Part shown: piece by piece, positions 57,776 to 64,000 of the stretch | Position numbering within the stretch: position 1 is the first letter of the stretch | Layout: every line of letters starts with the position of its first letter | Origin: Bradyrhizobium iriomotense | Lineage (GTDB): Bacteria > Pseudomonadota > Alphaproteobacteria > Rhizobiales > Xanthobacteraceae | Length of the DNA: 64,000 nucleotides | Direction of reading: 5' to 3' | NCBI RefSeq assembly: GCF_018130765.1 | Contig: NZ_JAFCJZ010000006.1 | Span: forward strand, 124,001 to 188,000 | Translations under genes and position numbers: made by a program | Notes under the pieces: generated by a model | Database searches by the model: none | What the model was told of the DNA's origin: nothing | The model's input: the letters and a program-made list of their open reading frames with translations, nothing else

Positions 57776-58567
57776 TCAGGATCCTTCGCCTGCGTCCTCC
57801 TCGTCATCCCCGAGGATCGTCTCCGACAGCAGCGCCGCGGCCTTCTGCAGCGGAGCGATGAACCGATCCAGCTCCTCGAAGCTCACGCGTGCCACGGGAA
57901 CGGACACACCCAGGCACGCGATCAGTTCGCGATCCGGAGACAGGATCGGGACGGCGCAGCCGACCACGCCTCTCACATATTCTTCGTTGGTCTTGGCCCA
58001 GCCGCGCTTGCGGGTCTCGTCGAGGACCTGCATCAGGCTCTCGACATCCACGATCGTCGTTTCGGTATATCGCGTCAGCGCGAGCGCGCGGCACAGCTTC
58101 TCCCGCGCGCGCTCCGGCAGGCGGCTCATGTAGATCTTGCCGGTCGACGTGCAGTGGAGCGGGGCCGCTTCGCCCGGATTGAACTGGAGCCCCTGCGGTT
58201 GCGATACGCGGACGCTGTCGACGTAAGCAACGACATTGTCCCGCACGAGCCCGATCTCGCATTGCTCGCCGATTTCGGCGGCGACGGCGCGGAGCACGGC
58301 ATGCCGGCGCGCGGTGCGGAAAGCTGCGCCGATGACGCGGGCTGACAGCGTGACCAGTTGATTGCCGACCACGTAGCGCTTCGTTCCCACGGCTTTCTGA
58401 AGCAGCCCGCGCTGCTCCAGATTTCCGATGAGCCGGTGCGCAGTCGGCAGTGGCAGGGACAGCGCAGCAGCGATGTCCGCGACCGAGGCTGCCCTCGTCT
58501 GGCTGGCGACATAGCCAATGATCGCAAAGGCCCGGTCCAGTGGCCCGTCGGTACTTGGCTGCTGCAT
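57776..58567 (-). CDS. IclR family transcriptional regulator
   Basis: 263 residues from ATG 58567, which has GGTGGAG nine bases upstream; a TTG ten codons earlier is less likely. Winged helix about 10-70 (DRAFAIIGYVASQTRAASVADI, LPTAHRLIGNLEQRGLL), then the IclR effector domain (LGVSVPVARVSFEELD near the end). Divergent from the aminotransferase/ABC operon across an AT-rich 174-bp spacer, so likely its regulator. Confidence 0.9.
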   Translation of the reverse strand: MQQPSTDGPLDRAFAIIGYVASQTRAASVADIAAALSLPLPTAHRLIGNLEQRGLLQKAVGTKRYVVGNQLVTLSARVIGAAFRTARRHAVLRAVAAEIGEQCEIGLVRDNVVAYVDSVRVSQPQGLQFNPGEAAPLHCTSTGKIYMSRLPERAREKLCRALALTRYTETTIVDVESLMQVLDETRKRGWAKTNEEYVRGVVGCAVPILSPDRELIACLGVSVPVARVSFEELDRFIAPLQKAAALLSETILGDDEEDAGEGS

Positions 58568-58597
58568 TTTGTCAGTCTCCACCCTGCTTATTAGCAA

Positions 58598-58741
58598 ATT
58601 ATCATTTTTCGGAATTAAAACTACTAAAATATGAAAATTTATATAGGCAATTTTGCGCCTTTGCCCATATCGTTGGCGTTGCCGGGCGGTGAATAGGATT
58701 TGTGCAGTGCGAGCCGCCGCGGACGTGCTGAGGAGATCGGG
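58598..58741. promoter_or_regulatory. AT-rich divergent promoter region of the IclR and aminotransferase genes
   Basis: This spacer is far more AT-rich than its surroundings (TTATCATTTTTCGGAATTAA, TGAAAATTTATATAGG). It should contain both promoters and an IclR operator. I could not fix a dyad. Confidence 0.45.
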
Positions 58742-59902
58742 ATGTCAGGCCACTACGACGCTGAAGCCGTGCGGAAGGAGTTTCCGGCTGCCGAGCGGAT
58801 CACCTATCTCGACTCCGGCTTCCAGACGCCGCTTGCGCGCCCGGTCAAAGCAGCGATCGACCGTTTCCTGAGCGAAGGTCTCGAGACCGCCGGCCCCAAG
58901 AGCGTCTGGCTCGATCGCGTCGAGCAGACTCGCGAGAAGCTGGCGCGGTTTCTCGGCGCATCGGCCGACGAGATCGCCTTCACCAAGAACACCTCGGAGA
59001 GCATGAACATCGCCGCGAACGCGCTGCCGCTGCGCGCCGGCGACAAGGTCCTGATGATCCAGGGCGATCATCCGAACAACGCCTACGCGTTCCTCAATCT
59101 GCGGCGCAAGGGCGTGACCGTCGAGTTCCTGTCGATGACGGAGGTCGTGAACGCCGAGAGCATTCGTCCCTATATCGATGCGAACACGAGGGCGATCTCG
59201 ATGTCGCAGGTGACCTTCCATGCCGGCCACCGCTTCGATGTCGAAAGCATCGGTGCCCTCTGCGCGGAGAAGGGACTCTACTTCGTCGTCGACGTGATGC
59301 AGGCGATCGGCGTCGTGCCGATCGACGCCAAGGCGATGCGCGCGACCTTCATTGGTTCGGGCAGTCACAAGGGGCTGCTCGTGCCGCAAGGGCTGGGCCT
59401 GCTCTATTGGGACAAGTCCAGGACCGAGCTCGAGCCTGCTTATCTTGCGGCCGCGAGCCTTGCGGAAGTCCCGGCCGATCTCATCGCCAATCCCGATAAG
59501 CTCGAGCCTGCCCCGAGCGCCCGCCGCTTCGAGCTCGGCAATTTCAATCTTCCGGCGATCCATGCGCTCGGTGCCTCGCTCGACATGATCGGAGCGCTGG
59601 GCGTTGAGAACATCCAGAACCACTGCTTCGATCTCGGCGACCATCTCATCGCCCGGCTCGACGCGCTCAACGTTCGCCTCGTCGGCCCTCGCGCGCGGCA
59701 GCATCGCGCGCCGCACATCTATGTCATCGCGCTGCCCGCCGCCGAATGGCTCGGCTATTTCGAGGAGAACGGGGTCCGCGTGTCACCGGAACGGGACGGC
59801 ATTCGCGTGTCGTTCGGAATGTTCAACACGATGGCCGATGTCGACCGCCTGATCGAGATCATCCGGCGGCGCGGCGTGAAGCCATCATCGAGGGCCGCAT
59901 AG
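58742..59902 (+). CDS. class V aminotransferase (PLP-dependent)
   Basis: 386 residues from ATG 58742, preceded by GAGGAGATCGGG. The fold-type I core is visible: ITYLDSGFQTPLARPVKAAI, FTKNTSESMNIAA, VDVMQAIGVVPID with the PLP-binding Asp, and the Schiff-base Lys in GSGSHKGLLVPQG. The group includes cysteine desulfurases, isopenicillin-N epimerases and serine-glyoxylate enzymes; without SufS-specific motifs its substrate is open. It leads an operon with an amino acid ABC transporter, so it may act on the imported amino acid. Confidence 0.88.
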   Translation: MSGHYDAEAVRKEFPAAERITYLDSGFQTPLARPVKAAIDRFLSEGLETAGPKSVWLDRVEQTREKLARFLGASADEIAFTKNTSESMNIAANALPLRAGDKVLMIQGDHPNNAYAFLNLRRKGVTVEFLSMTEVVNAESIRPYIDANTRAISMSQVTFHAGHRFDVESIGALCAEKGLYFVVDVMQAIGVVPIDAKAMRATFIGSGSHKGLLVPQGLGLLYWDKSRTELEPAYLAAASLAEVPADLIANPDKLEPAPSARRFELGNFNLPAIHALGASLDMIGALGVENIQNHCFDLGDHLIARLDALNVRLVGPRARQHRAPHIYVIALPAAEWLGYFEENGVRVSPERDGIRVSFGMFNTMADVDRLIEIIRRRGVKPSSRAA

Positions 59903-59925
59903 GCCGCTCATCAGGGGAGATGTAC

Positions 59926-60828
59926 ATGACGAAGTCTGCGCGTGTCTTGAGCATTCTGTCCGGCCTCGCGGTGCTCGGCGCCCTCAGTGGACCCTCGGCT
60001 GCCGCCGACAGTCCCACGCTCGCCAGGATCAAATCGAACGGCGCCATCACCATTGGCCACCGCGAAGCCTCGATCCCGTTCTCCTATCTCGGTCCTGACC
60101 AGAAGCCGATCGGCTTCTCGCTCGATCTGTGCGCCGCCATCGTCGAGCGCATCAAGGCGGAGACCGGCCTGCCCAGTCTTAGGGTCAATTACGTTCCGGT
60201 GAACTCGTCCAACCGCATCCCGCTGATCCAGAGCGGCACCGTCGATATCGAGTGCGGCGGCACCGCGAACGACAAGAAGCGGCAGGAGCAGGTCTCGTTC
60301 TCGGTCGCCACCTTCGTGAGCCAGCCGCGCTGGCTGGTCAAGGCGGACAGCGGCCTGAAGACGGCCGGCGATCTCAAGGGCAAGACCATCGTCGTCACCC
60401 AGGGCTCCAATGCCGTCGGCTTTGCGCAAGGCGTGAATGCGAAGGAGCAGCTCGGCTTCAACATCGTCCAGGCCAAGGATCACGCTGAATCCTTCCTGAT
60501 GCTGAACACCGGTCGCGCGGCCGCCTTCATGGAAGACGATATTCTCCTCGCCGGCCTCAAGGCCGCAGCTCCGAATCCGGACGCGCTGATATTTCTCCCC
60601 GAGGGCTACGCCAAGATCTATTATGGGCTGATGTTCACGAAGGGCGATACCGGCTTCAAGGCGCTCGTCGATGACGTGCTGTCGAAGCAGATGGCCTCGG
60701 GCCAGTTCGAGAAGACTTACGCAAAATGGTTCACGAGGCCGATTCCGCCCAAGAATGAGAACCTGGCGTTCCCGCTGACGGTCGAGCTCACGGAACGGAT
60801 CGCCCATCCCAGCGACGCGGTCGATTAA
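59926..60828 (+). CDS. amino acid ABC transporter substrate-binding protein
   Basis: 300 residues from ATG 59926; an ATG two codons earlier abuts the AGGGGAG ribosome site. Signal peptide SARVLSILSGLAVLGALSGPSAA. GAITIGHREASIPFSYLGPDQK and GFSLDLCAAIVERIK are the polar amino acid-binding fold (SBP_bac_3), closest by eye to glutamate/aspartate GltI. 23 bp after the aminotransferase. Confidence 0.9.
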   Translation: MTKSARVLSILSGLAVLGALSGPSAAADSPTLARIKSNGAITIGHREASIPFSYLGPDQKPIGFSLDLCAAIVERIKAETGLPSLRVNYVPVNSSNRIPLIQSGTVDIECGGTANDKKRQEQVSFSVATFVSQPRWLVKADSGLKTAGDLKGKTIVVTQGSNAVGFAQGVNAKEQLGFNIVQAKDHAESFLMLNTGRAAAFMEDDILLAGLKAAAPNPDALIFLPEGYAKIYYGLMFTKGDTGFKALVDDVLSKQMASGQFEKTYAKWFTRPIPPKNENLAFPLTVELTERIAHPSDAVD

Positions 60829-60877
60829 TTGCGACGTCGGCGGAGAGTGTCCCGCAAACCGAGCCCTGAGGTTCGCC

Positions 60878-61672
60878 ATGTTTGCAGTGCTTCTTGAACA
60901 GACCGCGGATGGCCAGCGCTATATCGACTGGCTCGTGTCGGGCCTCGGCTGGACCTTGGCACTGGCGTTCTTCGGCTGGTGGATTGCCTTCGCGGTCGGG
61001 GTGGTCGTCGGTATCGGCCGTACCGTGCAGAACCAGGCCGTCGCGACGCTTACGCGTCTCTATGTGGAGATCTTCCGCAACATCCCCGTGCTCGTGCAGA
61101 TGTTTCTCTGGTATTTCGTCCTGCCGGAGATTCTTCCCGTCGCGCTCGGAAACGCCATCAAGCAAATTCCCCCGCCCTGGGGATCGTTCTTTCCGGCGCT
61201 GGTGTGCCTCGGTCTATACACCGCGGCCCGGATCGCCGAACAGGTTCGCGCCGGGATCGAGGCCCTGCCGAAAGGACAGGTCGAAGCGGCAAGCGCACTC
61301 GGGCTCGGCGGATATCTGACCTATCGCTATGTCATCGTTCCGCAGGCGCTGCGCCTGATCATCCCGAGCCTGACCAGCGAGGTGATGGGCATCTACAAGA
61401 ACACTTCGGTCGCGCTCACCATCGGGCTGATGGAGCTGACGGCGCAGGCCCGCCAGATCGGCGAAGCGACGTTCCAGACTTTCACGGCTTTCGGCGCCGC
61501 GACGCTTGTCTACCTCGCGCTGGCACTCATCGCCTATCAGGGGATGGCGCTGATCGACAGGGCTGTGCGCATTCCGGGCACCGGGCGTGCGGAGAATGCG
61601 GTCGAACCGACCGCGACGCGCGTCGCACAACAGGTCGGTTCCTTGCCCGACGCGATGGAGGTCGTGAAATGA
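60878..61672 (+). CDS. amino acid ABC transporter permease, first subunit
   Basis: 264 residues. Five membrane helices and the transport signature near EAASALG-like sequence (GQVEAASALGLGGYLTYRYVI). PVLVQMFLWYFVLPEILPV and YTAARIAEQVRAGIEALP are typical HisM/GltJ-type. The stop overlaps the second permease start (ATGA). Confidence 0.93.
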   Translation: MFAVLLEQTADGQRYIDWLVSGLGWTLALAFFGWWIAFAVGVVVGIGRTVQNQAVATLTRLYVEIFRNIPVLVQMFLWYFVLPEILPVALGNAIKQIPPPWGSFFPALVCLGLYTAARIAEQVRAGIEALPKGQVEAASALGLGGYLTYRYVIVPQALRLIIPSLTSEVMGIYKNTSVALTIGLMELTAQARQIGEATFQTFTAFGAATLVYLALALIAYQGMALIDRAVRIPGTGRAENAVEPTATRVAQQVGSLPDAMEVVK

Positions 61673-62358
61673 ACAGCCTCGATTTCTCCGTTGTCCTTCA
61701 GGCGTGGCCCTATCTCTGGTCTGGCCTGCTGTTCTCGCTGGCGCTGACGGCCGTGGCTTTCGTGGTCGGCTTGATCCTCGGGACCTGCTTGGCGCTGGTG
61801 CAGCACTTCGAAGTGCCTGTGCTCGGCAAGCTCGTGCGTGGCTATGTCGCCCTGATGCGCTCGATCCCGCTGATCCTGGTTCTGTTCTGGTTCTTCTTTC
61901 TGGTGCCGATCGTGCTTGGCCATCTCAGCGGAAGCGGGCGGCCGGTTCCGATCGGCGCGACCTGGACGGCGTTCATCACCTTCGGCCTGTTCGAGGCCGC
62001 CTACTATTCGGAAATCATCCGGGTCGGATTGCGGGCGGTGAACAGGGGGCAGTTCGAGGCCTGTCAGGCGCTCGCATTGTCCACATTCGATACCTATCGC
62101 TCCGTGATCCTGCCGCAGGTGCTTCGCGTCGCCAGCCCGATCATCCTGAGCCAGACCATCATCCTGTTCCAGGACACCTCGCTGGTCTATGTGCTCTCGC
62201 TCACCGATCTGCTTGGCGCAGCCTCGAAGCTCGCGCAGCTCAACGGCCGTCTGGTCGAGATGTATCTGGTCATTGCGGTGGTCTACCTCGCGATCAGCTC
62301 GGCGGCATCGCAATGCGTGGCGTCGCTCCGCAAGCGGTATGCGATTGTGGGCCGCTAG
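61669..62358 (+). CDS. amino acid ABC transporter permease, second subunit
   Basis: 229 residues from ATG 61669. [37 protein letters not shown] and [20 protein letters not shown] are GltK/HisQ-type permease blocks. It pairs with the first permease to form the membrane channel. Confidence 0.93.
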   Translation: MNSLDFSVVLQAWPYLWSGLLFSLALTAVAFVVGLILGTCLALVQHFEVPVLGKLVRGYVALMRSIPLILVLFWFFFLVPIVLGHLSGSGRPVPIGATWTAFITFGLFEAAYYSEIIRVGLRAVNRGQFEACQALALSTFDTYRSVILPQVLRVASPIILSQTIILFQDTSLVYVLSLTDLLGAASKLAQLNGRLVEMYLVIAVVYLAISSAASQCVASLRKRYAIVGR

Positions 62359-62386
62359 CGCATCATCCTGTTCTTGGGAGAGAAAA

Positions 62387-63145
62387 ATGCTTCAGCTCGC
62401 TGCGGAGAATCAGGCGTCCATCGTCACCGTCGAAAATCTGGTGAAACGGTTCGGCCATTTCACGGCGCTGAACGACGTCAACCTCTCGGTCGCGGCCGGC
62501 GAGAAGATCGTGCTGTGCGGTCCCTCGGGCTCCGGCAAGTCGACGCTGATCCGCTGCATCAACCACATCGAGAAGCACGATGCGGGGCGGATCGTCGTCG
62601 ATGGTGTCGAGCTGACGAACCGGATGGACGACATCAACGGCGTTCGCCGCGAGGTCGGCATGGTGTTCCAGAGCTTCAACCTGTTTCCGCATCTCTCGGT
62701 CGTCGAGAACTGCATGCTGGCGCCGATGAAGGTGCGGGGCCTGTCCCGCGCCGAGGCGCACGAGCGCGCGATCGCTTTGTTGCGCAAGGTGCGCATCCAC
62801 GACCAGGCGAACAAATATCCGGGGCAGCTCTCCGGCGGCCAGCAGCAGCGCGTCGCCATCGCGCGGGCGCTGTGCATGCAGCCGAAGATCATGCTGTTCG
62901 ACGAGCCGACCTCCGCGCTCGACCCGGAGATGGTCAAGGAAGTGCTCGACACCATGGTGGAGCTCGCGCGGGACGGCATGACCATGGTCTGCGTCACGCA
63001 CGAGATGGGCTTTGCCCGCGAGATCGCGGACCGTGTGGTGTTCATGGATCGTGGCGCGATCGTCGAGGAAGCCGACCCCGAGACCTTCTTCCGTGCGCCG
63101 AAGACGGAGCGGGCGAGGGATTTCCTCGGCCAGATCATCCATTAG
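62387..63145 (+). CDS. amino acid ABC transporter ATP-binding protein
   Basis: 252 residues from ATG 62387. Walker [10 protein letters not shown], signature [15 protein letters not shown], Walker [15 protein letters not shown] and the switch His in [13 protein letters not shown] are complete. GltL/HisP-type. Completes the transporter; converges on arsC (48-bp gap). Confidence 0.95.
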   Translation: MLQLAAENQASIVTVENLVKRFGHFTALNDVNLSVAAGEKIVLCGPSGSGKSTLIRCINHIEKHDAGRIVVDGVELTNRMDDINGVRREVGMVFQSFNLFPHLSVVENCMLAPMKVRGLSRAEAHERAIALLRKVRIHDQANKYPGQLSGGQQQRVAIARALCMQPKIMLFDEPTSALDPEMVKEVLDTMVELARDGMTMVCVTHEMGFAREIADRVVFMDRGAIVEEADPETFFRAPKTERARDFLGQIIH

Positions 63146-63193
63146 AGATGGCTTGGAGCGCACATGACGCTCCGGGGCAGGGGCGAGGTGAGC

Positions 63194-63595
63194 CTACCTG
63201 GCCTCGACCACCTCGCCATCCTCTTTCACGAACCGGCCGACGGGATTGTCCAGGAGATCGACGACGGCCTCCGAGGGCCGGCACAGTCGCGTGCCCTTCG
63301 CCGTCACCACGATCGGACGGTTGATGAGAATGGGATGCGTCATCATGAAATCGAGCAGCTCGTCGTCCGTCCATTTGGGGTCGGCGAGGCCGAGCTCCTT
63401 GTAGGGCGTTCCCTTCTCGCGCAGCAGCGCGCGAACGGGAATTCCCATGGCCGAGATCAGCTCCTTGAGCCGGTCGCGCGATGGCGGCGTCTTCAGATAT
63501 TCGATGACGTCAGGCTCGACGCCGCTCTGCCGGATCATCGCGAGCGTGTTGCGCGAGGTTCCGCAATCGGGGTTGTGATAGATCGTGATGCTCAT
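63194..63595 (-). CDS. arsC: arsenate reductase (glutaredoxin-dependent)
   Basis: 133 residues from ATG 63595. Thioredoxin-like ArsC fold reducing arsenate to arsenite. Catalytic Cys11 is in NPDCGTSRNT, and the arginine region PILINRPIVVTAKGTRLCRPSEAV is complete. It follows the arsenite pump gene on the same strand by 47 bp, a standard detoxification pair. Confidence 0.93.
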   Translation of the reverse strand: MSITIYHNPDCGTSRNTLAMIRQSGVEPDVIEYLKTPPSRDRLKELISAMGIPVRALLREKGTPYKELGLADPKWTDDELLDFMMTHPILINRPIVVTAKGTRLCRPSEAVVDLLDNPVGRFVKEDGEVVEAR

Positions 63596-63642
63596 CGAGA
63601 TGTCTCCGCGATTGGGACCGTCATATGCTGCTGCGCCCGGCT

Positions 63643-64000
63643 TTACCGCGGGGCCTCCGCCGGCATCGAGACTTTGTCGGCGCCGGCTTCGTACCAGCCT
63701 CTGGTCGCCTTCACGATGCGGACGACGGACAGCATCACCGGCACCTCGACAAGAACGCCGACGACGGTCGCAAGCGCGGCGCCGGAATCGAGGCCGAACA
63801 GGCTGATTGCGGCAGCGACCGCCAGCTCGAAGAAGTTGCTCGCACCGATGAGGGCGGCCGGAGCGGCGACGCACCAGGCCACGCCAAGCCGCCGGCTGAG
63901 CCAGTACGCCAGGCCAGCATTGAAATAGACCTGTACGAGGATCGGTACGGCGAGGATCGCGATAACGCCCGGCTGTCTGACGATCTGCTCTCCCTGAAAG
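63643..64000 (-). CDS. ACR3 family arsenite efflux transporter, 3' part
   Basis: Only the C-terminal part is inside the window; the frame stays open to base 64000 and begins beyond it. The visible 118 codons read [10 protein letters not shown], then [40 protein letters not shown], and end [12 protein letters not shown]. These are the last helices of ACR3/ArsB-type arsenite pumps. A shorter start inside the window is not real. Confidence 0.9.
   Translation of the reverse strand, partial: FQGEQIVRQPGVIAILAVPILVQVYFNAGLAYWLSRRLGVAWCVAAPAALIGASNFFELAVAAAISLFGLDSGAALATVVGVLVEVPVMLSVVRIVKATRGWYEAGADKVSMPAEAPR

Overview
The window is about 64 kb of GC-rich chromosome from an alphaproteobacterium, most likely a Bradyrhizobium or a close relative in the Nitrobacteraceae. 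Pointers are: a sigma/anti-sigma pair matching EcfF/OsrA of Bradyrhizobium, including cysteines at residues 129 and 179; a TIGR03809/TIGR03808-like pair; a Ros/MucR regulator; tripartite tricarboxylate (Tct/Bug) transport genes; and several intergenic palindromic repeat families of the kind common in these genomes. No rRNA, tRNA, CRISPR, prophage or insertion sequence was seen. Both window edges cut a gene (a heavy-metal RND pump on the left, an ACR3 arsenite pump on the right).

Layout. 0-6.8 kb: RND pump end, Tat-exported amidohydrolase, P-loop kinase-like protein, TolC, enoyl-CoA hydratase. 6.9-11.4 kb: an exported Ala-rich protein, then ecfF-osrA behind a SigF-type promoter candidate and a perfect 16-bp palindrome, a DUF2336 protein and a membrane diguanylate cyclase. 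11.9-14.8 kb: an ECF sigma factor, its membrane anti-sigma factor and a secreted subtilase, read as one operon. 15.3-17.5 kb: the TIGR03809/TIGR03808-like pair, converging. 17.7-22.5 kb: tctC-tctB-tctA-meaB-pcp on the minus strand. 22.6-28.3 kb: a DUF3298-like exported protein, an orphan degenerate nucleotidyltransferase, and both methylmalonyl-CoA mutase subunits with a GFA-type zinc protein between them. 28.3-30.1 kb: folP-folB-folK. 30.3-39 kb: small helix-rich proteins, a HerA-like ATPase, two lipid-linked-sugar type glycosyltransferases, an M20 peptidase and a class II aldolase.

39.2-48.7 kb is mostly cell-envelope and regulatory: a Pro-rich membrane protein, MucR, SufE, a DivJ-like histidine kinase overlapping a peptidoglycan-binding protein, several small conserved proteins, a second DUF2336 protein, a lipoprotein, and a LysR regulator divergent from a metallo-beta-lactamase-fold hydrolase.

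49.7-55.1 kb is the most interesting accessory block. An FCD-type GntR regulator sits between an FAH-family hydrolase plus an AA_synth protein on one side, and an oxidoreductase, an extradiol-type dioxygenase and a solute-binding protein on the other. The same 12-bp perfect palindrome occurs once in each flanking promoter region, each with a weaker copy 18-19 bp away. This reads as a catabolic regulon for an unidentified, possibly aromatic, compound. 56.6-63.1 kb carries a PepSY-like protein, an internally duplicated DUF1259 protein, and an IclR regulator divergent from a class V aminotransferase plus a complete polar amino acid ABC transporter. The window ends in arsC and the 3' part of an ACR3 gene.

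Long open frames antisense to these genes are by-products of high GC content and were left out. All family names rest on reading protein sequences by eye; no database search was run.
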